From Pseudomonas sp. DY-1 (GTDB lineage: Bacteria > Pseudomonadota > Gammaproteobacteria > Pseudomonadales > Pseudomonadaceae), in the NCBI RefSeq assembly GCF_003626975.1, contig NZ_CP032616.1:1-64000 (forward strand): 64,000 nucleotides of DNA, in the 5' to 3' direction. Below the pieces are notes generated by a model, which searched no databases, had not been told where the DNA came from, and saw nothing but the letters and a program-made list of their open reading frames with translations. Positions 24,992 through 32,914 of the stretch are shown piece after piece; positions within the stretch are counted from its first letter, which is position 1; each line of letters opens with the position of its first letter. Position numbers and translations under genes: made by a program.

Positions 24992-25198
24992 ATGCGTATC
25001 AAGCAACTGCGTTCCCGCATCTCCGCTGCCGTTGGCACCGCCGCCGCTGTCGTCGGCAGTGCCGTCCATGCCGCGGTGCCGACCGAGGCCACCACCGCAC
25101 TGACCACCGCTGGGACCGACGTCGGGACCATCGGCTGGGCCGTGTTCGGCGTCCTCGTCGCGGCGGCTGCGTTCAAGTACATGCGCCGCGCCCTGTAA
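24992..25198 (+). CDS. coaB: Major coat protein precursor, copy B
   Basis: 68 residues. A basic signal peptide (residues 1-27, ending SAVHA) precedes a mature part of about 41 residues with a short N-terminal segment, one transmembrane helix (GWAVFGVLVAAAAF) and a basic KYMRR end. This is the pVIII-type layout: inserted in the inner membrane, then packed around ssDNA through the basic end. Mature length is slightly shorter than Pf1 coat (46). ATG has AGGA 9 bases upstream and a terminator follows the gene. Confidence 0.86.
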   Translation: MRIKQLRSRISAAVGTAAAVVGSAVHAAVPTEATTALTTAGTDVGTIGWAVFGVLVAAAAFKYMRRAL

Positions 25199-25217
25199 GG
25201 CCGGTGTCCGTTCCATG

Positions 25218-25243
25218 GGCCCGGTTCGCCGGGCCTTTCTTTT
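25218..25243 (+). terminator. Intrinsic terminator after the coat gene, copy B
   Basis: Same GGCCCGG-TTCG-CCGGGCC hairpin and TTTCTTTT tail as copy A, 20 bases after the coat stop. Confidence 0.88.
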
Positions 25244-25262
25244 CCACAGGGCGAGTAGCGAG

Positions 25263-26756
25263 ATGGTGAACCCATGTCCTTCGACTATCCGGCGTTTTAT
25301 CTGGCCCTTTGCTGCGTGGCTTTTTACCTGGTGTTTTTCGGGCGTCTTTAGCCCTCAAGCATCTGCCGGCACCGGCACCTCGGCCTATTACGTGACCGGA
25401 CAGCTGACGGCTAGCCTCCGATCGAACCCTGCTGAGTCCTGTGCTGCCTATGGCGCCGCTGTTGGCATTTCGTTTCAAGAGCTCAACGGCGTTGATACAG
25501 GGTGTTTCTACTACGGGCCGAATGGGGAGTCGCGCTACACCTACCGGTCGCTCGCCGTGGGTTATTGCCCGGCAGGGCAACTGTTCTACAACGAGCTCGG
25601 TCAGTGTTCGGGGACCCCCCCGGAGCCGGAACCCGATCCCTGTGAAGCCACCATCGGCCAGAACCTCTCCCACGAACACCGCATGGGCGACTACACCGGA
25701 GGTGGTGCCATCGGTGGCCGCACCGACCCTCCCGGCGTGGTCTGCCAGGGTTCCTGCCAGTACGCCTGGGACAGCGCCGGACCCACCAACGTCTACCGCT
25801 TCGTCGATGGCACGCCCAATGGCGTGTTCGGCCTGTTCTCGTACAAGGGCAACGGCGTGTCCTGTAGCGCCGAAGACAGCCCTAACAAGGGCCCGTCCTC
25901 CCTGGAGGCGCAATCCAAATCCGAGTCCAGCTGCACCGACAAGGTGACCGACGGAGAAGGGCGGGTGCATATGACCTGCCAGACCAGCAGCGAATACACC
26001 AATCCCGGCTCCTGCGACCGGGGCCAGGTTAACGGCGAAACCGTGTGCATTCCCAACAGCCCGTCGCCCTCGCAGCAGAAGACCGAGACCGAAAAAGAAA
26101 TCACCGAGGTCACCAACCCGGACGGCTCCAAGACCACCACCACCAGCGAAACCACCACTACGACCAACTGCTCCGGCACTAAGTCCTGCACCACCAGCGT
26201 GACCAACAACACCTCCGTCAGCCACACCAACGCCGACGGCAGCAAGGGCGATGAGTCCTCCACCTGCACCGGCTCCGGCTGCAAGGACGGCGACGGCAAA
26301 TCGCAGGACGACAAGGACAAGGAGAAAGAAGAGAAGGAAGAAGACGAGTCGGTAGCGACCGGCCTGGCCTGTACGGAAACCGTGGCGTGCGAAGGGGATG
26401 CTATTCAGTGCGCGATTCTGCGGCAGGAAAAGGAGCAGAAGTGCGCGGCTGAAGAACTGAACGACTTCGCGGCGCACAAGGACGATATCGAAGGCTTCCT
26501 CGCCGACGCCGATCCCGGCAACCCCGAATCGCCGCAACTCCAGGTGCCGTCCTTCATCGACTCCGGGGCCCGCTGGCTCCCGTCCGGCACCTGTCCAGCG
26601 GACCAGTCGCTCAACCTGCAAACCCTGGGTGGCCGCAGCTTCTCGCTGTCCTTTGAACCGCTCTGCGCGGCGGTCAACGACCTGTCCTATGTCCTCGTGG
26701 CCATTGCTGCCGTTGCGGCGGCGCTCTACGTGGGCCGAGCCTTTGGAGGTGCCTGA
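25263..26756 (+). CDS. coaA: Adsorption protein (CoaA/TspB type), copy B (intact)
   Basis: 497 residues. A signal sequence (about 1-35, ending PQASA) leads into a Cys-rich N-terminal domain, a Thr/Ser/Asn-rich linker (TSETTTTTN), a highly charged stretch (DDKDKEKEEKEEDES, about residues 360-375) and a C-terminal hydrophobic anchor ending YVGRAFGGA. This matches the pIII-type minor coat proteins of Pf phages that bind host pili and end infection and assembly. Start chosen at 25263; the in-frame ATG 25215 lies in the terminator. Confidence 0.85.
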   Translation: MVNPCPSTIRRFIWPFAAWLFTWCFSGVFSPQASAGTGTSAYYVTGQLTASLRSNPAESCAAYGAAVGISFQELNGVDTGCFYYGPNGESRYTYRSLAVGYCPAGQLFYNELGQCSGTPPEPEPDPCEATIGQNLSHEHRMGDYTGGGAIGGRTDPPGVVCQGSCQYAWDSAGPTNVYRFVDGTPNGVFGLFSYKGNGVSCSAEDSPNKGPSSLEAQSKSESSCTDKVTDGEGRVHMTCQTSSEYTNPGSCDRGQVNGETVCIPNSPSPSQQKTETEKEITEVTNPDGSKTTTTSETTTTTNCSGTKSCTTSVTNNTSVSHTNADGSKGDESSTCTGSGCKDGDGKSQDDKDKEKEEKEEDESVATGLACTETVACEGDAIQCAILRQEKEQKCAAEELNDFAAHKDDIEGFLADADPGNPESPQLQVPSFIDSGARWLPSGTCPADQSLNLQTLGGRSFSLSFEPLCAAVNDLSYVLVAIAAVAAALYVGRAFGGA

Positions 26757-27082
26757 TGCAATTCCTCTTCATCGCCCAGCTCATCATGATGATCATCGGC
26801 CCCGCCGTGCGCCTGGTGCTGCGCATGCTCGGCGTCGGCTTCGTCACCTACGTCGGCTACAACATCGCGCTCAACGGGGCCGAGTCCTACATCATGAGCC
26901 GGGTGGGCAGCAGCGGCGTGATCGTCCAGCAGATGCTCGGCATGGCGAAGTTCGACGTGATCGTGAACATCTACCTGTCCGCCATCACCACCCGCATGGT
27001 CCTGTCCGGTCTGGACAAGGCCGCAGACCTCAAACGCAAGCAAGTCTGGCGCGCCCCTGGCGGCAGCTCGATTGAAGCGTAA
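26756..27082 (+). CDS. DUF2523-type inovirus membrane protein, copy B
   Basis: 108 residues. Starts one base inside the adsorption gene stop. Two hydrophobic segments in the first 45 residues and another around 60-85 suggest an integral membrane protein. Its slot between adsorption protein and Zot equals gene VI of Ff phages and PA0725 of Pf4, so a pVI-like virion-end role is likely. DUF2523 assignment is by resemblance. Confidence 0.8.
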   Translation: MQFLFIAQLIMMIIGPAVRLVLRMLGVGFVTYVGYNIALNGAESYIMSRVGSSGVIVQQMLGMAKFDVIVNIYLSAITTRMVLSGLDKAADLKRKQVWRAPGGSSIEA

Positions 27083-27094
27083 GGAGCCGCTCCC

Positions 27095-28270
27095 ATGATC
27101 ATTCTGAGGACCGGCAAGCCCGGTCATGGCAAGACCCTCAACGCCATCCGCGAAATCGATGAGAAAGCCTTCAAGGCGGGCCGCGTCGTCTACTACCACA
27201 ACGTCACCGGGCTCAAACCGGAGAAGCTGCAGGCGGCCTGGTTCGAGTTCGATGACGCCACCAAATGGTATGAGCTGCCCGCCGACGCCATCATCGTCGT
27301 GGACGAAGCCCAGGGCTCGGCGGCGGTGCCCATGTTCGGCGTTCGCGATCCGCGCAAACCGATTCCCGAGCACGTCAGCCGCCTGGAGTTGATCCGCAAG
27401 AACGGTCACGAGCTGCACCTGATCACCCAGGACCCGCGCTTCCTGGATGTGCACGCGCGCCGTCTCGCCGATGGGCATATCCACTTCGTGCGGGTGTTCA
27501 AGTCGGCCCAGCTGCTGCGCTTCGAATCGCAGTTCGTCATCGAGGAGGTGGAAAAGAAAACCGCCTTCAAGGACGCCGACAAGCAGCCGGTGAAAATCGA
27601 CCGGCGTTTCTTCGACGTCTACCAGAGCGCCAACGCGGGCCACCACTTCAAGGTCAAGCTGCCGAAGAAATTCCTGCTCGCCTCGCTGGTGATCGTCGTG
27701 GCGGCGGGCTTGGTCTTCCGCGCAGTGGAACGCTACAAGGAAGGCGCCTTGCAGGACCAGGCCAGCCCTGCGGCGGCAGAAAAGTCCCTGGTGGACAAGG
27801 TCAGCGACAAGGTGGATTCGGTGTTGGCGCCCGAGGCCACGGCGGCACCCAAGACCAAGGCGCAGTACCTGGCCAGCCGCGAACCGAGGATTCCTGATAT
27901 TCCATCCTCGGCGCCGGTGTACGACGAACTGACCAAACCGGTGAGCCATCCCCGGATGTACTGCCTGTCCACCTCGGACCCCTTCCTGGTGGCCAAGCGT
28001 CCCCCGGACACGGTGAAGGATGGCGTCTCCTGCCAGTGCTACAGCCAGCAGGCCACCCGCGTGGCGACCTCCTTCGACTTCTGCTTCAACGCGGCCACCT
28101 ACGGCTTCTTCGACGCCAGCCTGCCGGACCGGCAATCGCTGGAGAACGCCAGGGCCAATCCGCCGCCCACCACCGGCCCCGCCCAGGTACCGCCTTTCGG
28201 CCCCGATGCGCCACCCAAGCAGGTACGCGTTACCCAAGTGCCCTATGTGAAGGGGGAGTTCCTGTGGTGA
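27095..28270 (+). CDS. zot: Zot-family phage assembly ATPase, copy B
   Basis: 391 residues. N-terminal P-loop NTPase: Walker A GKPGHGKT (7-14), Walker B ending D70-E71 (IIVVDEAQG). One transmembrane helix at about 193-210 is followed by a periplasmic part with a Pro-rich end. This is the pI/Zot protein, an inner-membrane motor that drives filamentous virion extrusion. AAGGAG precedes the ATG. The C-terminal Cys-containing periplasmic domain (CQCYSQ) probably meets an outer-membrane secretin; no phage secretin gene is seen, so a host secretin is presumably used. Confidence 0.92.
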   Translation: MIILRTGKPGHGKTLNAIREIDEKAFKAGRVVYYHNVTGLKPEKLQAAWFEFDDATKWYELPADAIIVVDEAQGSAAVPMFGVRDPRKPIPEHVSRLELIRKNGHELHLITQDPRFLDVHARRLADGHIHFVRVFKSAQLLRFESQFVIEEVEKKTAFKDADKQPVKIDRRFFDVYQSANAGHHFKVKLPKKFLLASLVIVVAAGLVFRAVERYKEGALQDQASPAAAEKSLVDKVSDKVDSVLAPEATAAPKTKAQYLASREPRIPDIPSSAPVYDELTKPVSHPRMYCLSTSDPFLVAKRPPDTVKDGVSCQCYSQQATRVATSFDFCFNAATYGFFDASLPDRQSLENARANPPPTTGPAQVPPFGPDAPPKQVRVTQVPYVKGEFLW

Positions 28271-28435
28271 TCGATCGCTTGGCTGTGACCCTCACAGGGC
28301 CCTTCGCCGCGGCCTTTTTGCCCGGATGCGAGCTTGCGAGCACCGCGCAAAAGGCCGCGGGGCTGACGGCCCTGTAACACGTCAGACAAAACAGTTTCGA
28401 AACGGCAAATACCGGCAAGTAATGGAGATTGGAAA
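28271..28435. other. zot-rep intergenic region with cruciform, copy B
   Basis: CGCGGCCTTTT (28308-28318) pairs with its complement at 28349-28359. Conserved in all three copies. Confidence 0.5.
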
Positions 28436-29713
28436 ATGAAGGCGAAGGACCTGTTGCGGGTTGATCCGCTGTTCAATGAAGACCCGAAGGGGCGTGTCTT
28501 TTTCGATCCACACACCATGCGGATGGTCGATTTGAGCAACGTCCGTTTGCTCCGCTGTGGCGTGGATACCGTCCGCCAGCTCTATCGTGGGCTGATCCGT
28601 CCTGGCGTGATCGAGCTGTTCGACAACCCCGGCACCATCGTCGATTTCGCCGGTGAGCGGTGGCATGCCGGGCGAGTGGGCAAGGATTCGGGCTACCAGT
28701 ACAAGCTCCAGAATGCGGACCTCGGCTTCATTCTGCTGGTGAAGAACTTCAACGTGAAGGTGGACAGCCTCGGCCCTCACGTGAAGATCGAGGTGTCGCC
28801 GCATGCCATCGATGCCCTCAGCCCGGAACGCCTCCAGGCCCGAATGGATCACTACGCCGAACACCTGCTGTCCCATGTCGAGGTGAACCAGTGTGCCGTG
28901 CATCTGGCCCTGGATCTCCAGAACTGGACCCCGCCCGCCGATTTCGTCGCCCGCATGCACTGTCGCGCCCGGACGCACCGCGACATTTCCGGCATCAACG
29001 AAATCCAGTGGGACACCAAGTCCAGCGTCTACGGACGCGGCGAAACCTACATGTTCGGCTCGGCCAGCGGTATCCAGCTCTGCCTGTACAACAAGACCGA
29101 GCAGGCCCGGGCCACCGACAAGCTGGATTACTGGGAAGAGGTCTGGAAGCGCCGCGACTCCTTCTGCGATGACGACCCGCTCAACTACGACCCAGAGCAG
29201 GACGTGTGGCGGATCGAACTGCGCTATCACCACTCCATCGTCCAGCAGTTCGCCTCTGGCTCGATTGACGCCCGCTCCGGTCAGGCCATCGAAACCAAGA
29301 CCTTCGAAGCCTTCTCCGGGCATCTGGACGGCCTGTGGCGGTACGGCCTGGGGCAATTCAAGCTGCTGGCCCGTCCTGGCTATTTCGAGCCGATCTGGTC
29401 GCTGATCCGCAATGACGTGGTGGTCGATCTGCCGGTGGACTCGCTGCTGGAGGAAACCGAGTACAAGCGCTACCACAAGACCAGCCGGGGCTTTTCCGGG
29501 AAGAACGTGGAGCTGTTCTTGGGAAACTTCGTCAGCCTACTGGCAAGGGAGCGGGTGGGCGCAAAAAAGGCATTTGATCGGCTGCAAACCTGGGAATGCT
29601 GGCCGGTCATTCGGGATCACTACGCCGCCAAGGAGATGAGCGAGAACGACATCTACAAGCACATCAAGGACCTGCTGGAGGAACGCCATATCCGGTGGGG
29701 GAGGGCGGTGTAG
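28436..29713 (+). CDS. Replication initiation protein (Rep_trans-like), copy B
   Basis: 425 residues. It resembles the replication initiation factor of Pf phages (PA0727 position), including an LCLYNKTEQAR segment typical of Rep_trans-type initiators, and it directly precedes the integrase. It would nick the double-stranded replicative form and start rolling-circle synthesis. The catalytic Tyr cannot be assigned by eye. The neighbouring cruciform upstream is the most obvious candidate origin. Confidence 0.82.
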   Translation: MKAKDLLRVDPLFNEDPKGRVFFDPHTMRMVDLSNVRLLRCGVDTVRQLYRGLIRPGVIELFDNPGTIVDFAGERWHAGRVGKDSGYQYKLQNADLGFILLVKNFNVKVDSLGPHVKIEVSPHAIDALSPERLQARMDHYAEHLLSHVEVNQCAVHLALDLQNWTPPADFVARMHCRARTHRDISGINEIQWDTKSSVYGRGETYMFGSASGIQLCLYNKTEQARATDKLDYWEEVWKRRDSFCDDDPLNYDPEQDVWRIELRYHHSIVQQFASGSIDARSGQAIETKTFEAFSGHLDGLWRYGLGQFKLLARPGYFEPIWSLIRNDVVVDLPVDSLLEETEYKRYHKTSRGFSGKNVELFLGNFVSLLARERVGAKKAFDRLQTWECWPVIRDHYAAKEMSENDIYKHIKDLLEERHIRWGRAV

Positions 29714-30720
29714 TGGCCATCGTTCAGTTGTCCGATGGTCGTTGGCGAGTCGATGTGGAGCCAATCAAGGGCAAGCGATTCCGCAAGACGCTGAAGACCA
29801 AGGGCGAGGCCCAGCGCTTCGAAGCGACCTGCCGATCCAAGTGCATCGAAACGCCCAACTGGAGCCCCAAACCCAAGGATCGTCGCCGTCTCTCCGAGCT
29901 GGTTCAGCTCTGGTATGAGTTGCACGGGGTCTCCCTCACGGATGGCCATCGCCGCTTTGCCATTCTCAAGACCACCGCTCAGAGCATGGGTGACCCAATA
30001 GCGCGATCTGTCGAAGGCGCCCATGTTGCGTCGATCCGTGCCAAGTGGATGGCGAAAGGTGTGAAGGGCAAGACGGCGAACAACCGGCTGGGCTACCTCA
30101 AGGCGGTGTACAACGAGCTGTACAAGCTGGATGTGATCGACTACCCGTGCCCGTTCAGCCGTATCCAGCCCGTCCGCTTGCAGGAACGGCCGCTGGCCTA
30201 CCTGACCAAGCCGCAGATAGCCGAGCTGCTGGAAGCGCTACGCACTCGGGACACGGCGCCGCATACCTACATGGTCGCGCTGATCTGCCTATCGACGGGA
30301 GCACGATGGGGCGAGGCGCAGGCTTTGACCCCGGAAAGGATCGGCTCGGGCGTCATAACCTTCGCTAACACCAAGTCGAAGCGAGTGAGGGCAGTCCCGG
30401 TGGCTCCGTCCCTGGTGGAGTCGATGCAAAAGCACTGGCGTGAGCATGGCCCGTTCAGCAACTGCATCGGCGTGTTCCGCAAGGTGCTTCTCGAAACCTC
30501 GATCAACCCGCCCAAGGGCCAGTCGAGCCACATTCTGCGTCACACCTTCGCTGCCCACTTCATCATGGGTGGCGGGCACATTGTGACGTTGAAGGAGATC
30601 CTGGGGCATGCCTCGCTGAGCATGACGATGCGCTACGCACACCTGGCTCCCGAGCATTTGCATGATGCGATCAGGCTTGGGCCGATGGCCGATTTCACTC
30701 TACCGCCTGCTAACCAATGA
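29713..30720 (+). CDS. int: Tyrosine recombinase (phage integrase), copy B
   Basis: 335 residues from GTG (TAGTG overlap with rep). N-terminal arm-binding part, SAM-like core-binding domain (about 55-150) and catalytic domain (160-320) with R198, K222/K223 in the beta-hairpin, H273-x2-R276, H299 and Y308. It integrates and excises the phage at the 3' end of tRNA-Gly. It lies next to att, as usual for tRNA-integrating phages. Linkage to rep by overlapping codons ties integration to replication-gene expression. Confidence 0.93.
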   Translation: MAIVQLSDGRWRVDVEPIKGKRFRKTLKTKGEAQRFEATCRSKCIETPNWSPKPKDRRRLSELVQLWYELHGVSLTDGHRRFAILKTTAQSMGDPIARSVEGAHVASIRAKWMAKGVKGKTANNRLGYLKAVYNELYKLDVIDYPCPFSRIQPVRLQERPLAYLTKPQIAELLEALRTRDTAPHTYMVALICLSTGARWGEAQALTPERIGSGVITFANTKSKRVRAVPVAPSLVESMQKHWREHGPFSNCIGVFRKVLLETSINPPKGQSSHILRHTFAAHFIMGGGHIVTLKEILGHASLSMTMRYAHLAPEHLHDAIRLGPMADFTLPPANQ

Positions 30721-30729
30721 CCGAGTCAA

Positions 30730-30758
30730 TTGAAGGGGATACGCCAGTGGCGTACTAT
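30730..30758 (+). promoter_or_regulatory. Toxin-antitoxin promoter with palindromic operator, copy B
   Basis: TTGAAG (30730-30735), 17 bp, TACTAT (30753-30758); palindrome TACGCCA-G-TGGCGTA at 30740-30754. Predicted start of the transcript is at or next to the toxin ATG (30764). Confidence 0.6.
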
Positions 30759-30763
30759 CGGCG

Positions 30764-31078
30764 ATGATCTTTATTGAGACTCCGATCTTCACCAAGCGTC
30801 TGCGTGAGTTGCTCAGCGACGACAGCTATGCGGCGTTTCAGCGCCAGTTGGCCGAGCGGCCGGATATGGGCGACGTGATCGAAGGCACCGGAGGTATTCG
30901 CAAAGTGCGTGTCGCCTCGGGTGGACACGGTAAGCGGGGCGGGTCCAGGGTCATCTACTACCACTTCACTTCGGCTTCGCAGATTGCACTGCTGCTGATC
31001 TACCCGAAGAACGAGAAGGATGATCTGTCGGCCGATGAGCGAAAGGTGCTCAAGCAAATCATTGAGCGGTGGAGGTAA
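30764..31078 (+). CDS. higB: HigB2/RelE-family toxin, copy B
   Basis: 104 residues. The pattern EGTGGIRKVRVASGG-GKRGGSRVIYY closely resembles HigB2 of Vibrio cholerae, a ribosome-dependent mRNA endonuclease of the RelE superfamily. Toxin precedes antitoxin, the order typical of hig loci. No ribosome site is apparent upstream, consistent with a leaderless start. In the phage it may stabilise the prophage or act on other phages. Confidence 0.85.
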   Translation: MIFIETPIFTKRLRELLSDDSYAAFQRQLAERPDMGDVIEGTGGIRKVRVASGGHGKRGGSRVIYYHFTSASQIALLLIYPKNEKDDLSADERKVLKQIIERWR

Positions 31079-31083
31079 TCGCC

Positions 31084-31371
31084 ATGAGCAAATTCTTTGA
31101 AGACCTTCTGGAAAGCGTCCAGCAAATGGACGAGATCCACCGTGGCGAGCGTAAGCCTTCACGGGAGTTCACCGTGGACGCGCTGCAGGTGAAGGAAATC
31201 CGCAAGGCCACTGGCCTGACCCAAGCCAAGTTTGCGGCCATGATCGATGTGCAGCTCGGCACGTTGCGCAACTGGGAACAAGGTCGGCGTGAACCCACTG
31301 GCCCGGCCAAGGCGCTGCTGCGGGCCATCCACAATGACCCCAAACACGTCATCCAGGCACTGTCTCACTGA
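31084..31371 (+). CDS. higA: HigA2/NadS-family antitoxin, copy B (intact)
   Basis: 95 residues; N-terminal toxin-binding segment, then XRE HTH (GLTQAKFAAMIDVQLGTLRN, about residues 43-62). ATG follows GGAGG by 7 bases, 5 bases after the toxin stop. It should neutralise the toxin and repress the operon through the palindrome in the promoter. Confidence 0.85.
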   Translation: MSKFFEDLLESVQQMDEIHRGERKPSREFTVDALQVKEIRKATGLTQAKFAAMIDVQLGTLRNWEQGRREPTGPAKALLRAIHNDPKHVIQALSH

Positions 31372-31389
31372 GCCTGTAGGCGGGTCGAT

Positions 31390-31408
31390 TTCGACACTTT
31401 TTCGACAC
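31390..31408. repeat. Integrase-side arm repeats at the right end of the array
   Basis: Two TTCGACAC repeats (31390-31397, 31401-31408) with the same 11-bp period as at the internal junctions. The second pair is absent on the host side, which identifies this end as phage-host junction. Confidence 0.65.
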
Positions 31409-31426
31409 CACCAAACCCCAGAAACG

Positions 31427-31450
31427 AAAAAACCCCATAAATCAGGGGCT
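31427..31450 (-). terminator. Terminator downstream of tRNA-Gly, phage-derived
   Basis: On the minus strand an AGCCCC-TGATTTAT-GGGGTT hairpin is followed by a six-T run (31427-31432), 15 bases beyond the tRNA 3' end. Short stem, so moderate strength. The same element sits at 5880-5901 and 18651-18673, where it would block leftward transcripts entering the upstream copy. Confidence 0.5.
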
Positions 31451-31464
31451 TAGTCAGGGGATTT

Positions 31465-31490
31465 TGGAGCGGGCGAAGGGAATCGAACCC
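31465..31490. other. att core at the right phage-host junction
   Basis: Same 26 bases as the internal cores; here they form the 3' end of the functional tRNA-Gly. Homology to the internal junctions stops at 31490, which marks the phage boundary. Confidence 0.88.
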
Positions 31491-31538
31491 TCGTCATGAG
31501 CTTGGGAAGCTCAGGTAATGCCATTATACGACGCCCGC
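31465..31538 (-). tRNA. tRNA-Gly (anticodon CCC)
   Basis: 74 nt including an encoded CCA (31465-31467). Acceptor stem GCGGGCG/CGCCCGC, anticodon stem TGAGC/GCTCA around loop TTCCCAA giving anticodon CCC, T-loop TTCGATT. All arms pair. It is the integration site of the phage; the gene is complete on the host side. tRNA-Gly is also the site used by Pf4 in P. aeruginosa PAO1. Confidence 0.95.
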
Positions 31539-31578
31539 GAAGGGTGCTCTTTTTACCAGAACGCGCGGGCGAGGTGAA

Positions 31579-31625
31579 GCCCGGGGCAGTCACAAGTTAC
31601 TGAAAATACTTGCACCTGCCCGGGC
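31579..31625. other. Compound hairpin between phaG and tRNA-Gly
   Basis: GCCCGGGGCAG (31579-31589) pairs with CTGCCCGGGC (31616-31625) with one bulge, enclosing a second stem CAAGT/ACTTG (31593-31597, 31608-31612). It lies just after the phaG stop on the minus strand. No T-run follows, so it may be a processing or mRNA-stabilising structure rather than a terminator. Confidence 0.5.
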
Positions 31626-31635
31626 GGCCACGCGT

Positions 31636-32517
31636 TCAAACGGCTACTGCCTGGTAGTCGGCAACCTGCGGGCGAGCCATGCCCTTGGTGGCCGGCGCCT
31701 TGAGGAAGCCCAGCATGGCTTGCTGGGTCTGCAGCCAGGCGGCCTTGGTTTCGACGTCGACGAAGTGGCCGGCGTTGTCGATGGTGGCGAACTGGCAATC
31801 GCGCACGTGCTTGGCGAAGTGGCGGGCATCCTCGGCGGAGGTGTACTCGTCGCGGTCCCCGTTGATGAACAGCAGCGGGATGTCAACGTTGGCCAGGCAG
31901 TCCACGTAGCAGCGCGAATCCATGTTCAGCACCTGGCAGACGTGGTGGTGCATTTGCAGGTACTCGTGGTCGTCGAGGCTGCTGCAGTGTTTGTGGTTGA
32001 AGCGCTGGTACAGGCTCGGCAGGTACTTGCCGATGGTGTTGTTGACCAGGTGGCCCACGGCGTCCCGATCGATGGCCGACAGGCAATCCAGGCCGCGGGT
32101 CAGGTAGTCCATCATCGGCTCGTTGAGGATAGGCGAGAAGGAGGTGACGATGGCCTTCTTGATCCGTGCCGGGCACTGGGCCAGGGCGAGGAGGGCGGAG
32201 ACGCTGCCCCAGGAGAAGGACATCAGGTAGTCCACCCGGAAGTGCTCAATCAGGTGGAGGAGAATGTCGGCCTCGGTTTCCTTGCCGATGAAGCGCGAGT
32301 TGTCGTTATGCGGCTTGGACTGGCCGGCATAGGGCTCGTCGAAGAGCACCACGTTGAAGTGCGGTTGCAGGTATTTCACTGTCTGCGCGAACGAGGCGGT
32401 CGTCGACAAGGAGCCGTTGACCAGAATGATGGTCTCCCTGGCTTCCGGGTTGCCGTAGAACTCCGTGTAAACCTTGTACTGGCTGTGAATCTCGACGATG
32501 GCGGTTTCCGGCCTCAT
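31636..32517 (-). CDS. phaG: PhaG, (R)-3-hydroxyacyl-ACP:CoA transacylase/thioesterase
   Basis: 293 residues, alpha/beta hydrolase fold. It starts MRPE and contains NGSLSTTASFAQTVKYL, SFSWGSVSALLAL around the nucleophile elbow, INGDRDEYTSAEDARHF and the late AGHF histidine. These match Pseudomonas PhaG; the paralogue RhlA (rhamnolipid precursor) differs in the same blocks. PhaG diverts fatty-acid synthesis intermediates to polyhydroxyalkanoate precursors. An AGGAGG site precedes the ATG. It stands alone, upstream of the tRNA on the same strand. RhlA is the main alternative. Confidence 0.87.
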   Translation of the reverse strand: MRPETAIVEIHSQYKVYTEFYGNPEARETIILVNGSLSTTASFAQTVKYLQPHFNVVLFDEPYAGQSKPHNDNSRFIGKETEADILLHLIEHFRVDYLMSFSWGSVSALLALAQCPARIKKAIVTSFSPILNEPMMDYLTRGLDCLSAIDRDAVGHLVNNTIGKYLPSLYQRFNHKHCSSLDDHEYLQMHHHVCQVLNMDSRCYVDCLANVDIPLLFINGDRDEYTSAEDARHFAKHVRDCQFATIDNAGHFVDVETKAAWLQTQQAMLGFLKAPATKGMARPQVADYQAVAV

Positions 32518-32914
32518 GTCGTTTCCTCCTGGCGCAGATGGGTCATGCGAGCCCTCTCAACGGCTTGGCCCGCTCTAAGTCTTGGCAGTAGGAAAGCGCC
32601 TTTCGATGACAATCGAATGTCAGGCTGGAATTTTTAGAATTCTTTATTTATCAAGCGGTTAGGTCGAGAAAAGACGAGGGAGTTCGGCGCTTTTCAGAGC
32701 ACCGAACGAGTCTTCTAACCAGGCAGGGAACCTACGAGTGCAGAGCACAGGAGACCGCAGGGAACGCTTAGATGGTCGGCGTGACTCTTTGGTCACGCTC
32801 TGACCTTGTGTCCGATTTAAGCAGGGCATGATTTCACTCGCAAGCTCATTGAAAGGAAAAATTCTTGCAGTTCGTCGGGTTATTCAATCCCGATGTGACT
32901 CGCGAGTGATCTAG
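32518..32914. other. 397-bp intergenic region between phaG and rsuA
   Basis: No convincing coding frame. The phaG-proximal part has an AT-rich block (about 32628-32655) that may hold the promoter. Further right is an imperfect long hairpin: GGTC (32774-32777) and GCGTGAC (32779-32785), loop TCTTTG, GTCACGC (32792-32798) and GACC (32802-32805). Several AGGGA/AGGA motifs occur around it. A small RNA is conceivable but not shown. Confidence 0.4.

Larger units (their letters stand above)
18716..31490. mobile_element. Inovirus prophage copy B, complete and intact, next to tRNA-Gly
   Basis: This is the last unit of the array and the only one whose genes all read open. Its right end is the att core 31465-31490, which is also the 3' end of a complete host tRNA-Gly gene, so integration at that gene restored the tRNA. 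The spacing from the previous core (18690) is 12775 bp, against 12772 bp for copy A. Confidence 0.94.
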
